This document shows, one piece after another, positions 19,946 through 32,401 of a stretch of 64,000 bases of DNA. The stretch lies in assembly GCF_018143015.1 (NCBI RefSeq), contig NC_054754.1, positions 26,004,330 to 26,068,329 of the forward strand, read 5' to 3'. Positions within the stretch are counted from its first letter, which is position 1. Each line of letters opens with the position of its first letter. The stretch comes from Lytechinus variegatus (Eukaryota > Echinodermata > Echinoidea > Temnopleuroida > Toxopneustidae). Made by a program: the position numbers and the translations under genes. The notes under the pieces are model-generated. The model saw nothing but the letters and a program-made list of their open reading frames with translations. It had not been told where the DNA came from and ran no database searches.

Positions 19946-22900
19946 TTAAACGAGAATGAAGTGTCTTTGAGGCGGGAGAAGGACTTGGTCGACAACATGG
20001 ATGACTCCGTTGGTGGTGGGGATATCACGCTCGATCACTTTTGCCGTTTTGGACAGATCAGCCAGTGTGTTCAGGAAAATTTGATCTAAAAAAATTGCAA
20101 GAGTGAAAGGAGAATGATGAAACTATTTACGCAATTACGCTTGTACCGCGGAAAACAGAAATAGACATGATAGAGAAAATGAAAAATTCAAATTTAAAGA
20201 GAAAGTGATAATGGGTTTACTCATATCATGTGCATGACCATTCTCCCAGTGGCCTGGTCCATCGAAGAGCAAATTCAAAGAAAAATGACATATCGCCTAT
20301 TTTCGATAGCTTCGTGACATTTTGTCACATGATCTATATGAAAGGGGGAGGGTGCTGAAACACCCCTAAGATTTACCCGGGTTGAGCTTTTTTTTTTTTA
20401 ATTTTATTCATTTCATTATTTCCACAAATCCGTTATGTTACAAAACTTTAGGTCAAGTTAACCTCAGAAAAATGTTGAAATCAATAGAGAAAAATCAGAC
20501 AAGCACAATGCTGAAAATTTCAAAATCGGATGTAAAATAAGGACATTTCAAATTTTCGCTTATTTTTAACAAAATAGTTCTATGAACGAGCAAGTTATAT
20601 CCAAATGAGAGAGTCGATGATGTCACTCACTCACTATTTCTTGTTTTTGTTTGAATTATACAATATTTTAATTTTTACGAATTTGACGGTTCGCACCTCC
20701 TGGCCTGAAGCACAAAATGTTAAAATAAAGGGAGGAATAAAACTTCATTTCACATGACGAGAAAATAAAAATATTTCATATAATAAAACACAAAATAGTG
20801 AGTGACGTCATCAGTTCCTCATTTGCATACCGACCGAGATGTGCATAAAATGCCATAACTTTCTTATTTTACATAAATCAATTTTCTGTTTGGGTGGACT
20901 TGTCCTTTAACCTACATAACTAAAACAATTAACCATTACACACGTAGAGTATAAAGTATAAATAGCAAGCATTCTTAAATACATATCAATAGATGTTTAA
21001 GTACATAAAAAACGGAAAAGTGTAGGAAACCTTATAGCACCCCTAATAAAAATTGTGATGTACTAAAGTCCTTTCACCTTTAGTTAAAATGTCAATTTTC
21101 CCATCCGATTGATAAAAGTTTAAGTCTTATGCGAACTAAAATAAAATTTCTTGATTCAAACATTTGAGATTGCCGGCCTATTATAATAAGGGTAAATTTT
21201 CGATTTCGAGAACAAAAATGGGGGTCGATTGAAAATATCCTACCATCATTGTCGCGGGTGATGAAAACATCCTGTCCATTTGAAGCTTGGATGCGTTGTC
21301 CAGACGACAAGGAGGCAGAATATCTGACGTCAGAGATCACGTGGTATCTGAGCACGTTGCGAAGTTTTTCGCTATCGCGATCGAGGTCGTTGACTACATC
21401 CATTGGGAGCTCCATGAAGGCGTCAATGGTTGGTACAAGAACTGTGATGGGGTCCGATTCTGGAGGAGGATACCACAAAAATTATGTAAGGCTAGTTAGA
21501 GCAACGAAATGCACGAAATGCACATGAAGTGAAGAGGTGATTGGTCGAGGTCTGGGGGCGTTTCATTTTTGTCTGACAAGTTGACATCTTTCCTTGATTC
21601 TGATTGGCTAGAGGCACTGTTACTATAGTAACTGTCGGATAAAATGGGACTTGGCGGATAAAACGTCCGACAAGTCCTTTCATGAAACGCTCCCCTGATA
21701 TTACCAACACAATGTGTAATAATATAGAGTCTGTGCTAAATCATGCTAATCATGATGAGACTCTTACGAACAGATCTTTTGGTTGTAAAAAAAATAGTCA
21801 GGAAAATTCTCTTCTGCAATACTAAAATCTCATTCTGCAAAACAGTGAATATCACGAAAATCGGATGTTGGTGATACTATACGAGCTAGATGCACGTCAC
21901 GACACCTAATGTAATAAATTAATGCTAAATTACAATAGGATTCATTGGCAAATGAAATCCCAATTTACTTGGAGAAAAAATTTACAATCATTTAAGAAAA
22001 CCTACGCCTCTTTTGTATTTGTGCTCACTGTGTCACATAGAAAGAAAAAACAAAATTAACATTGACCCGATATTTGTGACTAATCTTACCGAGTTCATTT
22101 ACGAGGTCGGCTTGGCGCACGAAATTGATGAAGACGGAGAAGACGAAGTTATCTCCCAAGGTCTCGATGACGTCACCAAACGGAAGTGGATATATAACCT
22201 TGTCGACTACCTGGATTAGTCCTTTGGCGAATGTTACATCGGCGTCAACAATGGGAGCACCATTAACAGTAAGCACCTGAAAGTAAATCGTTAGTAAAAT
22301 GGATATATAGGAATGGTTTATTCTTTGCAATATACAATAACAGTGATTTCTCTTCATCTATGTGAATTCTTGTACTTGCAAGAAAATCCGCTTATTACTA
22401 TTTATGTTAAATGATTTCATACACACTAAAGTATGGAAAGTGTAGATTTTCATTAAGGAATTTTAAATGAAATGTTTCTTCAATTATCTTCTATATGCAA
22501 AAACGAAATAAAATAGTGTGCAATTTGAATACATATGGTTTAAGATTTGATCATAAGGTCAAAATGGACGATTTCATGCATTCAGAATTACCTTCTTGAC
22601 GTCATCACGGTAGATGTTGAATCTCAGCTTGGCGCCATTCAAGCTCTGAACCTTCTGGTTGTCTCTGATCTCCGTTGATCCGATCCTTTCGGAAATAATC
22701 CAAGCCTTGACCAGGTTCTTCAAAGACTCCTCCTTGTCCGGTCTCAGGCTTTCGGGGAGTTCCTGCCTCCACTTCTGGACAGCCTTGTCACTGGGCATGC
22801 ACAGAGTGACGGATGCTAAAAAGGAAAATATTTTATGAAATTCAGTGAAAATGGTATAAAAGTGAGCTCTGTAACTGGTTGAAAAGCAAATAATCAGATC

Positions 22901-23591
22901 GTTAAATCGCAGCGGAAAATATTGTATTTACAGGCATTGGCGGCGGAAGCCAATAAATTTAGGGGGTGTCCACCTGAAATTTTTGGATGGACACATGTAA
23001 AAAATAGGACAAGCGACCCAAAAATTCTTGAGAAGCAAAAAAAAAAAAAAAAGGTCAACCTAAATTTTAGGGGGAGACAACACACGTGTCAAGGGGGTCC
23101 ACGTGAATTTAGGGGGGACGCAGGAAAAAAATTGACAAGCAAAAAAAAAACAAAACAAAAAAAAAAGGTTATCAAAACAAAATTTAGGGGGGGACCGTCC
23201 CCCCACCTAAAATTTAGGGGGGACACGTCCCCCCCGCTTCCGCCGCCTATGTTTACAGGCACACAAAAGAATTAACCAACATTATTGTAACGCGTCTCTT
23301 GTTGAAATACTAGGGAAACTTACAAACATCGCTGTCTCTAATGATCGACCTCAGATCGACCTGCAGGGCGATGGCCGCTGCCTTACGAAGTCCCATGTCG
23401 TTAAGCTTCTCGACGATGTCCTGGCTCTCTTTTCCGACAAAAGCAACGTCAGAGCCCTGAAAGACTCGTTTCAGGTATTCCTTGGACGAGATTTCCCTGT
23501 TCTGTTGCTTCAGGTCGTCGGACGTGACAACCATCGGGTTGGCGAGAGCAGTCCCGACGAGGACGGTCAAGAATACGACGAAAGACTGCAT
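19946..23591 (-). CDS. Secreted two-domain FAS1 (fasciclin) protein, complete, 344 aa
   Basis: FAS1 domains are extracellular adhesion modules, as in TGFBI and periostin. Five exons on the minus strand, all GT-AG and in phase: 23591-23324, 22815-22592, 22276-22090, 21459-21244, 20085-19946; 1035 coding bases ending in TAA. Residues 1-18 (MQSFVVFLTVLVGTALAN) form a signal peptide. Domain 1, about residues 58-195, has the TLCMPSDKAV strand and ends VVDKVIYP. Domain 2, about 199-337, has TVLVPTIDAF, the conserved RYH of the H2 region, and ends NGVIHVVDQVLLP. There is no transmembrane segment or obvious lipid-anchor signal, so it is probably a free extracellular-matrix protein. The start is the second in-frame ATG of the open frame; it gives a clean signal peptide and lies about 75-100 bases after a TATA box. 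Family call firm; exact orthologue unknown. Confidence 0.92.
20450..20910. mobile_element. Copy of the GGACAAGTCCACCC inverted-repeat family, left end worn
   Basis: The right end GGGTGGACTTGTCCTTTAA is intact; the left end is degenerate (GGTCAAGTTAACCTC). Internal text such as AAAATCGGATGTAAAATAAG and GTGAGTGACGTCATC is shared with the copy at 51167-51775. It lies in the last intron of the FAS1 gene. Confidence 0.75.
21554..21695. mobile_element. MITE, GGGGCGTTTCAT family
   Basis: Ends GGGGGCGTTTCAT and ATGAAACGCTCCCC are inverted. The core shared with 33101-33259 and 53863-54110 includes CTGTCGGATAAAATGGGACT and a TGATTGGCT block. It lies in intron 3 of the FAS1 gene. Confidence 0.8.
22937..23251. 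mobile_element. Inverted-repeat element with a 10-bp target duplication, in FAS1 intron 1
   Basis: Direct repeat TTTACAGGCA at 22927-22936 and 23252-23261. Ends TTGGCGGCGGAAGCC and GCTTCCGCCGCCTATG are imperfect inverted repeats. The inside repeats AATTTAGGGGGG and long A runs. Like 17675-17873, the long target duplication suggests a Mutator-like element. Confidence 0.8.
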
Positions 23592-23691
23592 TTTGAAGCT
23601 GTTCGATGCTTGATGGTACAGACCGAGAGACAGAGAGACCTGTGGCAAGGAAGCAGTGACAAGGTGTACCGAAATAGGGAAAGACACTTGT

Positions 23692-23698
23692 ATTTATA
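23692..23698 (-). promoter_or_regulatory. TATA box of the FAS1 gene
   Basis: TATAAAT on the minus strand, about 100 bp upstream of the FAS1 start codon. Start of transcription expected near 23665, giving a 5' UTR of about 75 bases. Confidence 0.7.
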
Positions 23699-23699
23699 C

Positions 23700-24363
23700 C
23701 CTTAAACTATAAATTCTCTGCTAAAATGTGATGCTGTTTGAATAGGCCTATAAGATTCTTCAGCGGTATTAGTGCATGTTTAAAATATTCAAGCTACTTC
23801 AACCGAAAATGGACAATTTTAACTAAACAGTTGCCTGAAGCCTATTCATTTTCTTTGTGCTAATGCCATGAATGCAGAATCAATAGCTGTTGCTAGGCAA
23901 GGGATGGCGGCTACAGGGGTACCGCTCCCTATAATTGTTGCGTTAAAAAAGGGGAGATAGACGAGAAGAAAAAAAATGAGAAGAAAGTGAAAGATATAGG
24001 TCGTGTAAATCTTAACCAGGCTCTTAATTCTGTTATTTAACTGAGAAAAAATGAGATCACAATTAGTTTATCTTTTCCCCCATTAAAATACCCTGGCGCC
24101 GTCCCATGTTGCTATGCTCATAATGATCTCTTGAATTACTACCATGCATGGATTCGACCTCTTCAATAGACCGGTTTACTAACATTCAAATTTTATGCAT
24201 ACCAGTTTAACAAAGGTTTCCCCTAACAACTGGACAGCTTGTCCGAGGTTTGCCCGACATAGCAACAACTAATGTATGCAAAGTGGATTCCAAGTATGGA
24301 AATATCATTGTTACAGGTTAATAGAATAACTCCTTACTAGGCCCCGAGGGAAGAAACATCCTT
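23700..24363. other. Upstream intergenic DNA of the FAS1 gene
   Basis: No exon seen. AGACCGGTTTACTAA near 24168 and its complement TTAGTAAACCGGTCT near 24536 flank the element at 24365-24519, as if that element sits inside an older inverted repeat. Confidence 0.4.
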
Positions 24364-24364
24364 A

Positions 24365-24519
24365 AACAGGGGCCGCGGAACGGTTTTCAAAGTGGGGGGG
24401 GGGGCTGACCTTGCAAAAGATCACAATCACATGGTCATTTTTACGTTTTTGTACACGGTTTTAGAAAAAAGTGGGGGTCTGAACCCGCCCCCTCCCCACC
24501 CCGCGCTTCCGCGGCCCCT
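24365..24519. mobile_element. Short inverted-repeat element, CAGGGGCCGCGGAA ends
   Basis: Left end CAGGGGCCGCGGAACGG; right end CGCTTCCGCGGCCCCTG is its imperfect complement. The inside holds G and C runs and no coding sequence. Confidence 0.75.
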
Positions 24520-24809
24520 GATAAATTTGACTACATTAGTAAACCGGTCTATTACATCAGTAGGTTCATTTCATGCATACCATCTGCATAAAAGTTTTCT
24601 TAACAACTTGAAGACTTGCCAGATGCTTGTCAGATACACTGGATTCCATTTTACTTCATCCATTATTATCAGGCTGAATAAATTCAGGGGCGGTGTCAAG
24701 TGCGCCTCTGGGATTTTTCAAGAAGTAGAAACGGGAGAAAGAAGAAGGAAGAAATAAAAGGAAGAAAAATGAAGCAAGAATAAGCGGATTGCATAGAGAC
24801 ATATTTTTT

Positions 24810-24955
24810 ATATCCTAAAGTGCATATAAACATACTTATATTAGTAGGCTGATATGCGCTACATAAAAATATTATTATCATCATTATCATTATGATTATT
24901 ACTATCTTTATCATCATTATTGTTATTATTATCATCATTATCTAGGTCTTTGCAA
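24810..24955 (+). repeat. LINE tail-like sequence with (ATT/ATC)n
   Basis: GATATGCGCTACATAAAAAT followed by a long ATTATTATCATC tail looks like the 3' end of a non-LTR element. Confidence 0.45.
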
Positions 24956-26905
24956 CCCGTCAGGCGCGTATCCAGCATCTGACTCTACAAATTTAAGCAT
25001 TTAATTCATGGGCCCAATAATAATTGTCTGGGGACAATAATGACTCTGTTATGCTTGTGCAGGGGCCCTTACATTTATTTGTTATTGCTGATGCTGGATA
25101 CACTAGTGCTATAGCCAGTTCGTCGTTCCTTTCTGCGCATGATCAGAAGAAGGTCATTTGCACTAAAGTGACATGGTGCTTTAAAATCTAATGAGATAAG
25201 CACCAACTTTGATGTCTTGATTATTCATATATTCTTTTGAATTGTCGTTTTCATTTACATCCACAAAAAACAACAATGCTTCCACGAACGACTAGTATTT
25301 CACAGTTTGTCAAGTACATTGTGCAACATGCTAAGATATGCATTCAAAGTAGGAATGCAACAAATACCTTCATTAAGCGTTCATTGGTGTGCTATTCTGG
25401 TCACCTGGTCTATTCAATTCCTTCATCCTGCTATGTAAGGCAAGCTTACGTAATATCTTGCTTTGAAATCTGCCTATCATGATGAAAGAAATGAAAGGTC
25501 ATTTGACCAAAATTGCCCATGAAGTAATTACGAACTGGTCTATTCCATAAAATATGTACGTCCGACCCCCTATATTTGGGACCTTCATGAAATTTTCTGT
25601 CTCTGATTTTGGGGTTCTTTTTCACAGTCTGTAATGCTGTCAAATGACCATGACTTGGTCAGTTTATTAAGTGAAGTAAGACTTTGGAACAATGGGGTCG
25701 GATGTACAAAAGATTGATCATTTCATGGAATTGCCCTCCTGTTAACTAATTGAAAGAAGAAAAGAAATGTATTTAGGTCGTATTGCCCCTATATCAGATT
25801 AATCCGATGCTGCCTCAGAATGGGTCCATATGCCTCGTCACTGGGTTCCAAGAAAAGACGCGCCATCACGGCCTCATAGCAAACAAATTGAAACAACAAT
25901 TCTCATACTTTGTTACAGGCCAAGTGACGGATCCAGGTCGGGGCGAATCTGCCCCCCCCCCCTCCTCTGAAAGCCATGACAACACTTAACAATTTTGTGA
26001 ACATATACCCCCACCTTGGAGAATACCGGATCTGCCCCTGGTTACCATGGAAATCTTGGTAGGTAATTAGTGGCCGGTTCTCGTGGTGGCGATACACGGG
26101 ACGGACAAATAGTTTTCGCCTATATGGTTCAAATGATGCAGGCCCGATGCAGGAGAAGGAAGGAAAGTAATAAGAACCACAGAGAGTGGAACAGAGAAAA
26201 ATTTGAAGCCTACATAAAGGATTAGAGTTGACCGTTACTATCTATACTCGTATGAAAATTAATAACTTAAACATGTTAAATTTCGTTCACTTTGTCCCTT
26301 ATTAAAACACGGTAAACACCATACACGCCCCTGTGGTTCTTTCTAGATTTAGATTTATTCATTTTCCGTTCACAAATCACAACAAAAACAAACAGTACAT
26401 AGTCAAATTTAAAGTACAACATCCATCGGAATAAGGTATAACAATGAGAACAAATGCAAACTAAAGTAACTTTGAATATAACTATAATAAAACAGAACGG
26501 AGGGGCTTGCCAAGAAAAGCGAAGCTTGTATGGGAGGCAAGCCCCCGTAACTTAGTTTCAATACGTATATTACAAAACTATAGTATAAAGGAATTCTACT
26601 AAAGGAATCCTGGGTACCGGTTTTTAAATTAATTGTACACTCTAGCCATTGCAATCAATCGTTGTAAAAAAGAACGTTAAACGATAATTGCTTAGCTTAC
26701 ATGTTACGATGCCCAAGGACGCCGTCACACAATAGTTTACAATCAATCGCGGAGTGGCAATGATTAATCAAATCAATTTTACATCCTCATTTTTTCTCAA
26801 AACACTAACCAGAAACTAATCAGATTTCTCTCCTTTTTTAATTATTTTAAGTATCCGTCGCAAAACGTGTTACGGGGGCCAGGCGGGGTCATAGTAGAAT
26901 CCAGG
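24956..26905. other. Intergenic DNA without a supported gene
   Basis: Contains a short C-rich element near 25925-26041 (ACGGATCCAGG and CCGGATCTGCCCCTG as worn inverted ends) and an A/T-rich LINE-tail-like stretch near 26345-26530. The open frames here are short and lack splice or motif support. Confidence 0.45.
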
Positions 26906-27070
26906 TGGGCGTTTCATAAAGCTGTTCGTAAGATACGAATAACTTTATACACGACTGGTAACCGTTTCTCATGCCAAGTGATATATCTCTATTATATGTT
27001 AGGACCTAAGAACATGTTCCAGTCGTGCGTAAAGTTGTGCGTAGCTTTACGAGCAGCTTTATGAAACACT
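26906..27070. mobile_element. MITE, GGGCGTTTCATAAAGC family
   Basis: Ends GGGCGTTTCATAAAGCTG and CAGCTTTATGAAACACTC are inverted; the next inner blocks, ACACGACTGG and CCAGTCGTGCG, are also inverted. Confidence 0.85.
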
Positions 27071-27450
27071 CATGAGTTCTTGAAATGCAGCAATCGATCA
27101 CAATATATTCATGGAAAAACAAACATAATACATGGTGAATTCAAAGAATATTTAGAATTTTCGACATAGCAAAGTCCTAAACCAATTCGTAGTTACTTCA
27201 TTACGATTGGCATATTATATAAGCATGCCTGACATAGCAGGGAGCATTATTGCATAGATCGGGTGACTGGAATGGCACATCAATGAACACTTTAGGAAGG
27301 TATTGCATTTCTACTCTGAATACATCGGCATGTTGCTATTGACATACTTGGCCAACTGTAAGATACCAGCCGCTAATGGACTGTAGGTTTTCAGTGGAAC
27401 TAATGAAAGCACAATTCAAAATAATGTACGAATAAAGAAGACATCAAAGT

Positions 27451-27640
27451 ATTAAAGGGGAAGTTCACCCTGAAGAAAAAAAATTGTTGTGAAAATATCA
27501 AATAAAATTAAAATAAACATTGGTGAAGGTTTGTGAAAAATCCGTTAAAGATTAAAAAAGTTATTAGAATTTTAAACTTCGGATTTGTGACGTCATATAC
27601 GAGCAGCTATCCCATATATTTTGTTATGGTGGTGATTTTT
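27451..27640. mobile_element. Left half of a GGGGAAGTTCACCCT element
   Basis: Starts TTAAAGGGGAAGTTCACCCT and shares GGTGAAGGTTTG and GGATTTGTGACGTCATAT with the whole copy at 7691-8200, then stops where the SINE begins. Confidence 0.75.
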
Positions 27641-28893
27641 TTTTACCTGATTGCTAAGAAAGCATGAATGCTTGTAAGCAAGCAACCACAGGACCGACGG
27701 CTTCGGAAGGACCTGGTACTGAGGATTAATGCCTTACCATAGGGCACTAGCCAGGGGCGGATCCAGCTTTCGCCAATAGGGGGAGGGGGGGCGAAAAAAT
27801 ATTTTCAACATTTTTATCGATTGGCCGCTATAATCTGTTTTTTGTTTTTGTTTTGTTTTTCAGGGGGTAGTCCTAACTAAAAACTGAAGTTTAAGTATAT
27901 GTTAGTTTTTATTGCCATGAACAATATAAGGTATCTCATGTGGTCCTAATATATAATGTGAGCGCGAAGCGCGAGCTAAAAATCTTTGATTTTTATGTCC
28001 TTGGAACTGAAGATTCAGAGCAGTTTTTATAATCATGAACAAAGATAAGTATCCAACTAAACAATGCGAGCGCGAAGCGCGAGCCGAAATTTTATCATAT
28101 TAACGTGAAAATTAGGACCCTTTTTAGTGACTAATGAAAAAGATACAAATATCACCAATTGAATAATGAGAGTGCGAAGCGCGAGCTCAAAATTTAAGAT
28201 ATTCCGACCTGAAAAATGGATAGTCTAAGCGCGTTTTTATTCAGATAAAGAACAAGCTGTGTGTCTCAAAGAATTAAATACGAGCGCCAAGCATGAGCTT
28301 AATTTTTTGATATACGGACATGATAAAGGAATATTTTGACAAACTTTGGTAAGAATTTCTAAGAGGATAGGTATCTCACAAATCAAAAAATGCGAGCGCG
28401 CAGCGCGAGCTGAAAATTTTGATATACATTAACAATTTGTGTAAATCAAACAAAATAATGAAAGCTTGATGTGCGAGCTAAAACATTGTGTGCAAATTGA
28501 TATCAAAACTGGATATATTAAGTGTCATTTAACCCACTTGAATGGGATTCATTACACAGGCGATGCGAGCGCGAGAGAAAATTTGTATATAAAGTCTATT
28601 TTCCAATTCTTCCCCTCACCTTTTTCTAGTTTCCTTTCGGGGTCGGGCCGGTCTTTACGAGGCTATAAATTACACATCATGGGTATAATATCTCTTTCTC
28701 ACTTTTCTTTCTGTTTTCGTAGTTTCTGTGAAGGCAAAGAGTACACCTTTTTATGCAGGTTGTCAAAAAATAGGGGGGCCGGGGCCGACTCGGCCCCCTC
28801 CTGGATCTGCGCCTGCTAGCGCACCAAGTGGGAATCGAACCTGGGTCACCGGAAAACGGATCCCCGCTCTGCCGACTGAGCTATCGCGCCTCC
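27641..28893 (-). repeat. tRNA-derived SINE split by a 1064-bp insertion
   Basis: Read on the minus strand: the tRNA-like head is 28893-28816, with A box TAGCTCAGTCGG and B box GGTTCGATTCC. The body resumes at 27751 and runs to a poly(A) tail at about 27641. The two parts join at GGGCACTAGCGCACC once the insertion at 27752-28815 is taken out. Confidence 0.85.
27752..28815. mobile_element. DNA element with CAGGGGCGGATCCAG ends, inserted in a SINE
   Basis: Ends CAGGGGCGGATCCAG and CTGGATCTGCGCCTG are imperfect inverted repeats, flanked by CTAGC on both sides (27747-27751 and 28816-28820). The inside is a decayed tandem array of roughly 100-bp units, each holding TGCGAGCGCGAAGCGCGAGC or a variant (about 27957, 28066, 28168, 28281 and 28391). 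No transposase frame. Confidence 0.82.
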
Positions 28894-29063
28894 TTTTGTT
28901 AAATGAATAAATTTAGAATCTTTAATGGTTCGCGATGACTTTTTTTTCTTTTTAGGAAAAGATGTGAGCGCGTCCCCAAAAAATGTCCCTCTGATATGCG
29001 GCTAAATAACTTCCAAAAATAAAATTATTCTCAATGAAATGTATGGATATAGGAAGCCCATCT

Positions 29064-29935
29064 CTTGTTCTAACTTCTATAAAAATTGCATTGGTCTCGC
29101 TTCAGTGGTTTTGAATACACAGCCTATTATGTAACAGTGGTGCTTTTCAGCCCATTCCAAGTTTGCATGCATGCAGCACTGCTCTGTGTTCTGCATTTTC
29201 TTGCATATCAACCCCCTTTGACCATTCTGACCAAGGAGATATTAACTCTATCTCCTTGTTCTGACCAAGGAATTCCCTGATCTGACCAGGGAATCTCCAT
29301 GATCTAACCAAGCTCGTCAAATCACAACCTGGAGCATGTTCAGAAGGGCGAAAACAGTATTTGACAGTGCATTTCATGTTTGATAAACGGGAGATGCACA
29401 AGGATTGAGACAACAGGTCATGTCTGTTTCATGCATAATTCCAACAATACTGTATCTTTGTTTTAATTTATTTTTTTTGTTAGTAAGCAACTGAGGTCAA
29501 GTTTAATAATTCAATGTAACTTTTAAAAGAAAAAGTCAAAATTTTCTATGGAAAAAATCCTTTGCGCAAAGGGTGATTAACTTGTGGATTCCCCCTTCTT
29601 TCAGCTTATTTTACCCATCCATCATTCACATTTTCTTTAAAATTGGTGCACTGATTCGCCTTATCAATCATCAAACAAACTTAATTCTTATGTTTCTTGT
29701 CCTTCTGAACATGCTCAAGTTTATGATTTAATGAGCCTGGATATGATTAGGGAAATATCCCTGCTAAGATCCTGGATGTAAGAATGGGGGTTAACATGCC
29801 ATAGACAAATGAAGAAATGCATCAATACTGCAAACTTGGAATGGGCTAAAATGCACCAATGTTACGAAACAGAGTGTGTATTCAAAACCGCTGAAGCGCG
29901 ACCAATGAAATTTTCATAGAAGTTAGATCATGAAA
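29064..29935. mobile_element. Long-arm inverted-repeat element, about 870 bp
   Basis: The left arm (about 29064-29170) with TTCAGTGGTTTTGAATACAC and CCCATTCCAAGTTTGCA is matched by the inverted right arm (about 29832-29935) with TGCAAACTTGGAATGGG and GTGTATTCAAAACCGCTGAA. The centre is non-coding. Confidence 0.8.
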
Positions 29936-30056
29936 TGAGCTTTCTACTCATGCACATTTATTTGAGAATCCTTCCATATTTTAGAATTAATCCAGTCCTA
30001 TGACAGAGGGACATTTTTTTTTGGACGGGCTGTATATGGATATACAGAAGGTATAC

Positions 30057-30255
30057 ACAAAACCCATTTTCAATTTTCTGAGAAAATGACATTTCATTGA
30101 TTTTTTTACTATACGATTTAGCGAAGCTGCTCGCATATGACGTCACAGAGCAAATAATTAAATTCTAATAACTTTTTTTTTCTTTCATGGATTTTCCTCA
30201 AATTTTAGGCAATATTCGGCAATATATGACGTCACAAATTAAATAATTAATATTC
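30057..30255. mobile_element. Fragment of a GGGGAAGTTCACCCT-type element
   Basis: Shares TTTTCTGAGAAAATGACATT and ATGACGTCACA with the element at 7691-8200, but both ends are lost. Confidence 0.5.
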
Positions 30256-32086
30256 TAATATTTTTTTTCTTCAAAAGGGAGGCACGGCGGGCCGACTGGG
30301 CCCCTGGACCCGCTAGAGGTAGAAACAGAAAGAGGCGGAACGGGAGAGAGGGAGAAATGAAAAGCTGAAGAATAAAGATTTAATGCGAATGAGAGGGACG
30401 GGAAAAGTGGAGATGAAACAAGAAAGAGAGAGGGGGAGAGAGAGAGTAAGAGATAGAGGGGGAGAGTAGAGCAAAGAGGCTGAAATGCATGTCGAATTTC
30501 AGGAGAGGAGCTCATTGCACATTGCATTCACCCCCCCCCCCCTCCTTACACAGTAAAAAAATAGCACGTTGTTTAAGCCTGTCACTCTAACAACAGGTTG
30601 TTTAAAAAGTCTAAACATTTGTTTGAAAAATTTTAATAGTTACTGTAGTTGTTAGAGTGTATCTCCCCCTTCTCTCCTCTCTCTCTCTGCATGCTCCATC
30701 CCTCATATTTCTAACCGTACTCCTTCTCCCTCCCCTCCTCCCTTTTTCACCTTCTTCCCCCCCCCCCTCTTTCTTAATGAGATGCCGAAATATTTTACCT
30801 TACGTTGGCGACTTCGACCTATCAACGATGTGCGTTGGCATGGCAAAATCATGTCACTTTTTCGTTCAATACACCCTTCTTAACAAATGAATATTCCATT
30901 TGGGGAACATGTAAATGAAGTGTTTCTTGGGAGCATGAATTGCTTAGCTGTTTGTTAGATTTTCTTTCCGATTTTTTCCCCCTGTTCCCTGTCCGATCTG
31001 TCCATTTCATTCATTTTCTTAACCCAATCACCCCTCCTTCCTTCCTTCACTCTCTGGAGTATATGACAATCAACGAGAGGGGAGATCGTGGAAAATCAGT
31101 TGCAGTATTTATGTCATTCACATTCACTTGTACATTTCTTTTTTAATACAAAATACATCATCAATTTAGACAAAAAGGAGAATAACAACATCAAAATAGA
31201 AAGGAACAACCCACCTTATGAGTTTGGTGTCATTAAAAATCGAAGGGAGAATACCCTCTTTACTCCATACCTTATAAATAAGTGTACTTTTCACCTTTTA
31301 TCATCTAAGGGAGGTGATGGTTTATTTATAGCACAATCAATGAAAAAAAATAAAAGAAAGCATTGACCTGTCTCATTAAAAAAAGTAATTCATCTACATA
31401 ATTTAACATGCTTCCTACAGCCTGCTTTAACAACATGCACGGATTAGGTAATGTGTAATTTTCAAACAAAATGTTACAAAATAGACAGCAATGTATTCTT
31501 TTTAGTATTGATTTTCCTGGTTAAAAATGAACATAATTGATGTTATAATTTTCAAAACATTTGATTAAAGTCTTTTCAACCTCTAAAAGAAAAACACACA
31601 CGAAAGTTCACATAGTAATCCAGCTTGTATAGAAATTGTATCATTATGATGGGTTTCCATGGTAACTAGTTTATCGAATCTTTGTCAACACATTCTGTGG
31701 AATGAGAGGAATGTTTTATATTCCTTTTCATATTTTTCAATATAGAATTCTAACTCATTATAATCAACTGATCGATGTTATCTTCAAATTATCCGTTTCT
31801 TCTTTTTTCATTTCAACATTTTCATGCAACGAGCATCCGAGATATATATTAACAAATGATCTGAGCCTCAATGCTATGAATATCAACCATTGAAGGGCTT
31901 CTATTTCACACAGGCGAGCTACACATGGAGAAGGTGCCGTTATTATTTTCCAATGAAACCAAAAGATGCAGGTCTGGAAATAATCTACGACCCATTCCTC
32001 TCTTCTAATACTCTACCTAGCTTCTTACCCTTTTCTCGTTCCCCCATGATTTCATTTTATACCTATAACTCCCACTGTCGCTTATC
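30256..32086. other. Intergenic DNA beyond the 3' end of the first MIF gene
   Basis: Includes a GA-rich tract (30310-30480), short CT-rich tracts and A/T-rich DNA. I see no coding exon. I did not find a convincing poly(A) signal for the MIF-like gene that ends at 32402. Confidence 0.4.
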
Positions 32087-32244
32087 CCTCGGTCACATTT
32101 GCTCTACGGCGGCCTTATGGCGAGTCGAAAACAGCCGTTTTAACATTTTTTGTGCCAGCTACATATAGGTGGTTTGAATAAAAATGAATAAAACGGCTGT
32201 TTTCGAAACGCTGTAAGGCCACCGAAGAGCAAATGTGACCGAGG
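32087..32244. mobile_element. Palindromic MITE, about 158 bp
   Basis: Ends CCTCGGTCACATTTGCTCT and AGAGCAAATGTGACCGAGG are exact inverted repeats; the inner pair AAAACAGCCGTTTTA and TAAAACGGCTGTTTT extends the hairpin. Confidence 0.85.
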
Positions 32245-32401
32245 TATTAAAATCAAATCGCGATCAGCAACGAAGGGTTATAGTTGTGGCGTTTGTTACG
32301 GATCACATGACAGTCGGATCGAGGTATTACATTATTGCTTGAAAAAAAAAGATGCCCCCCCCTCCCTTTCCTTGCGGCGCCGCCTCTTGTCAATTCAGGA
32401 G

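Noticed and set aside
28816-28893. tRNA-Arg-like gene
   Set aside because: Acceptor and anticodon stems do not pair properly, and the sequence continues into a SINE body once the insertion is removed.
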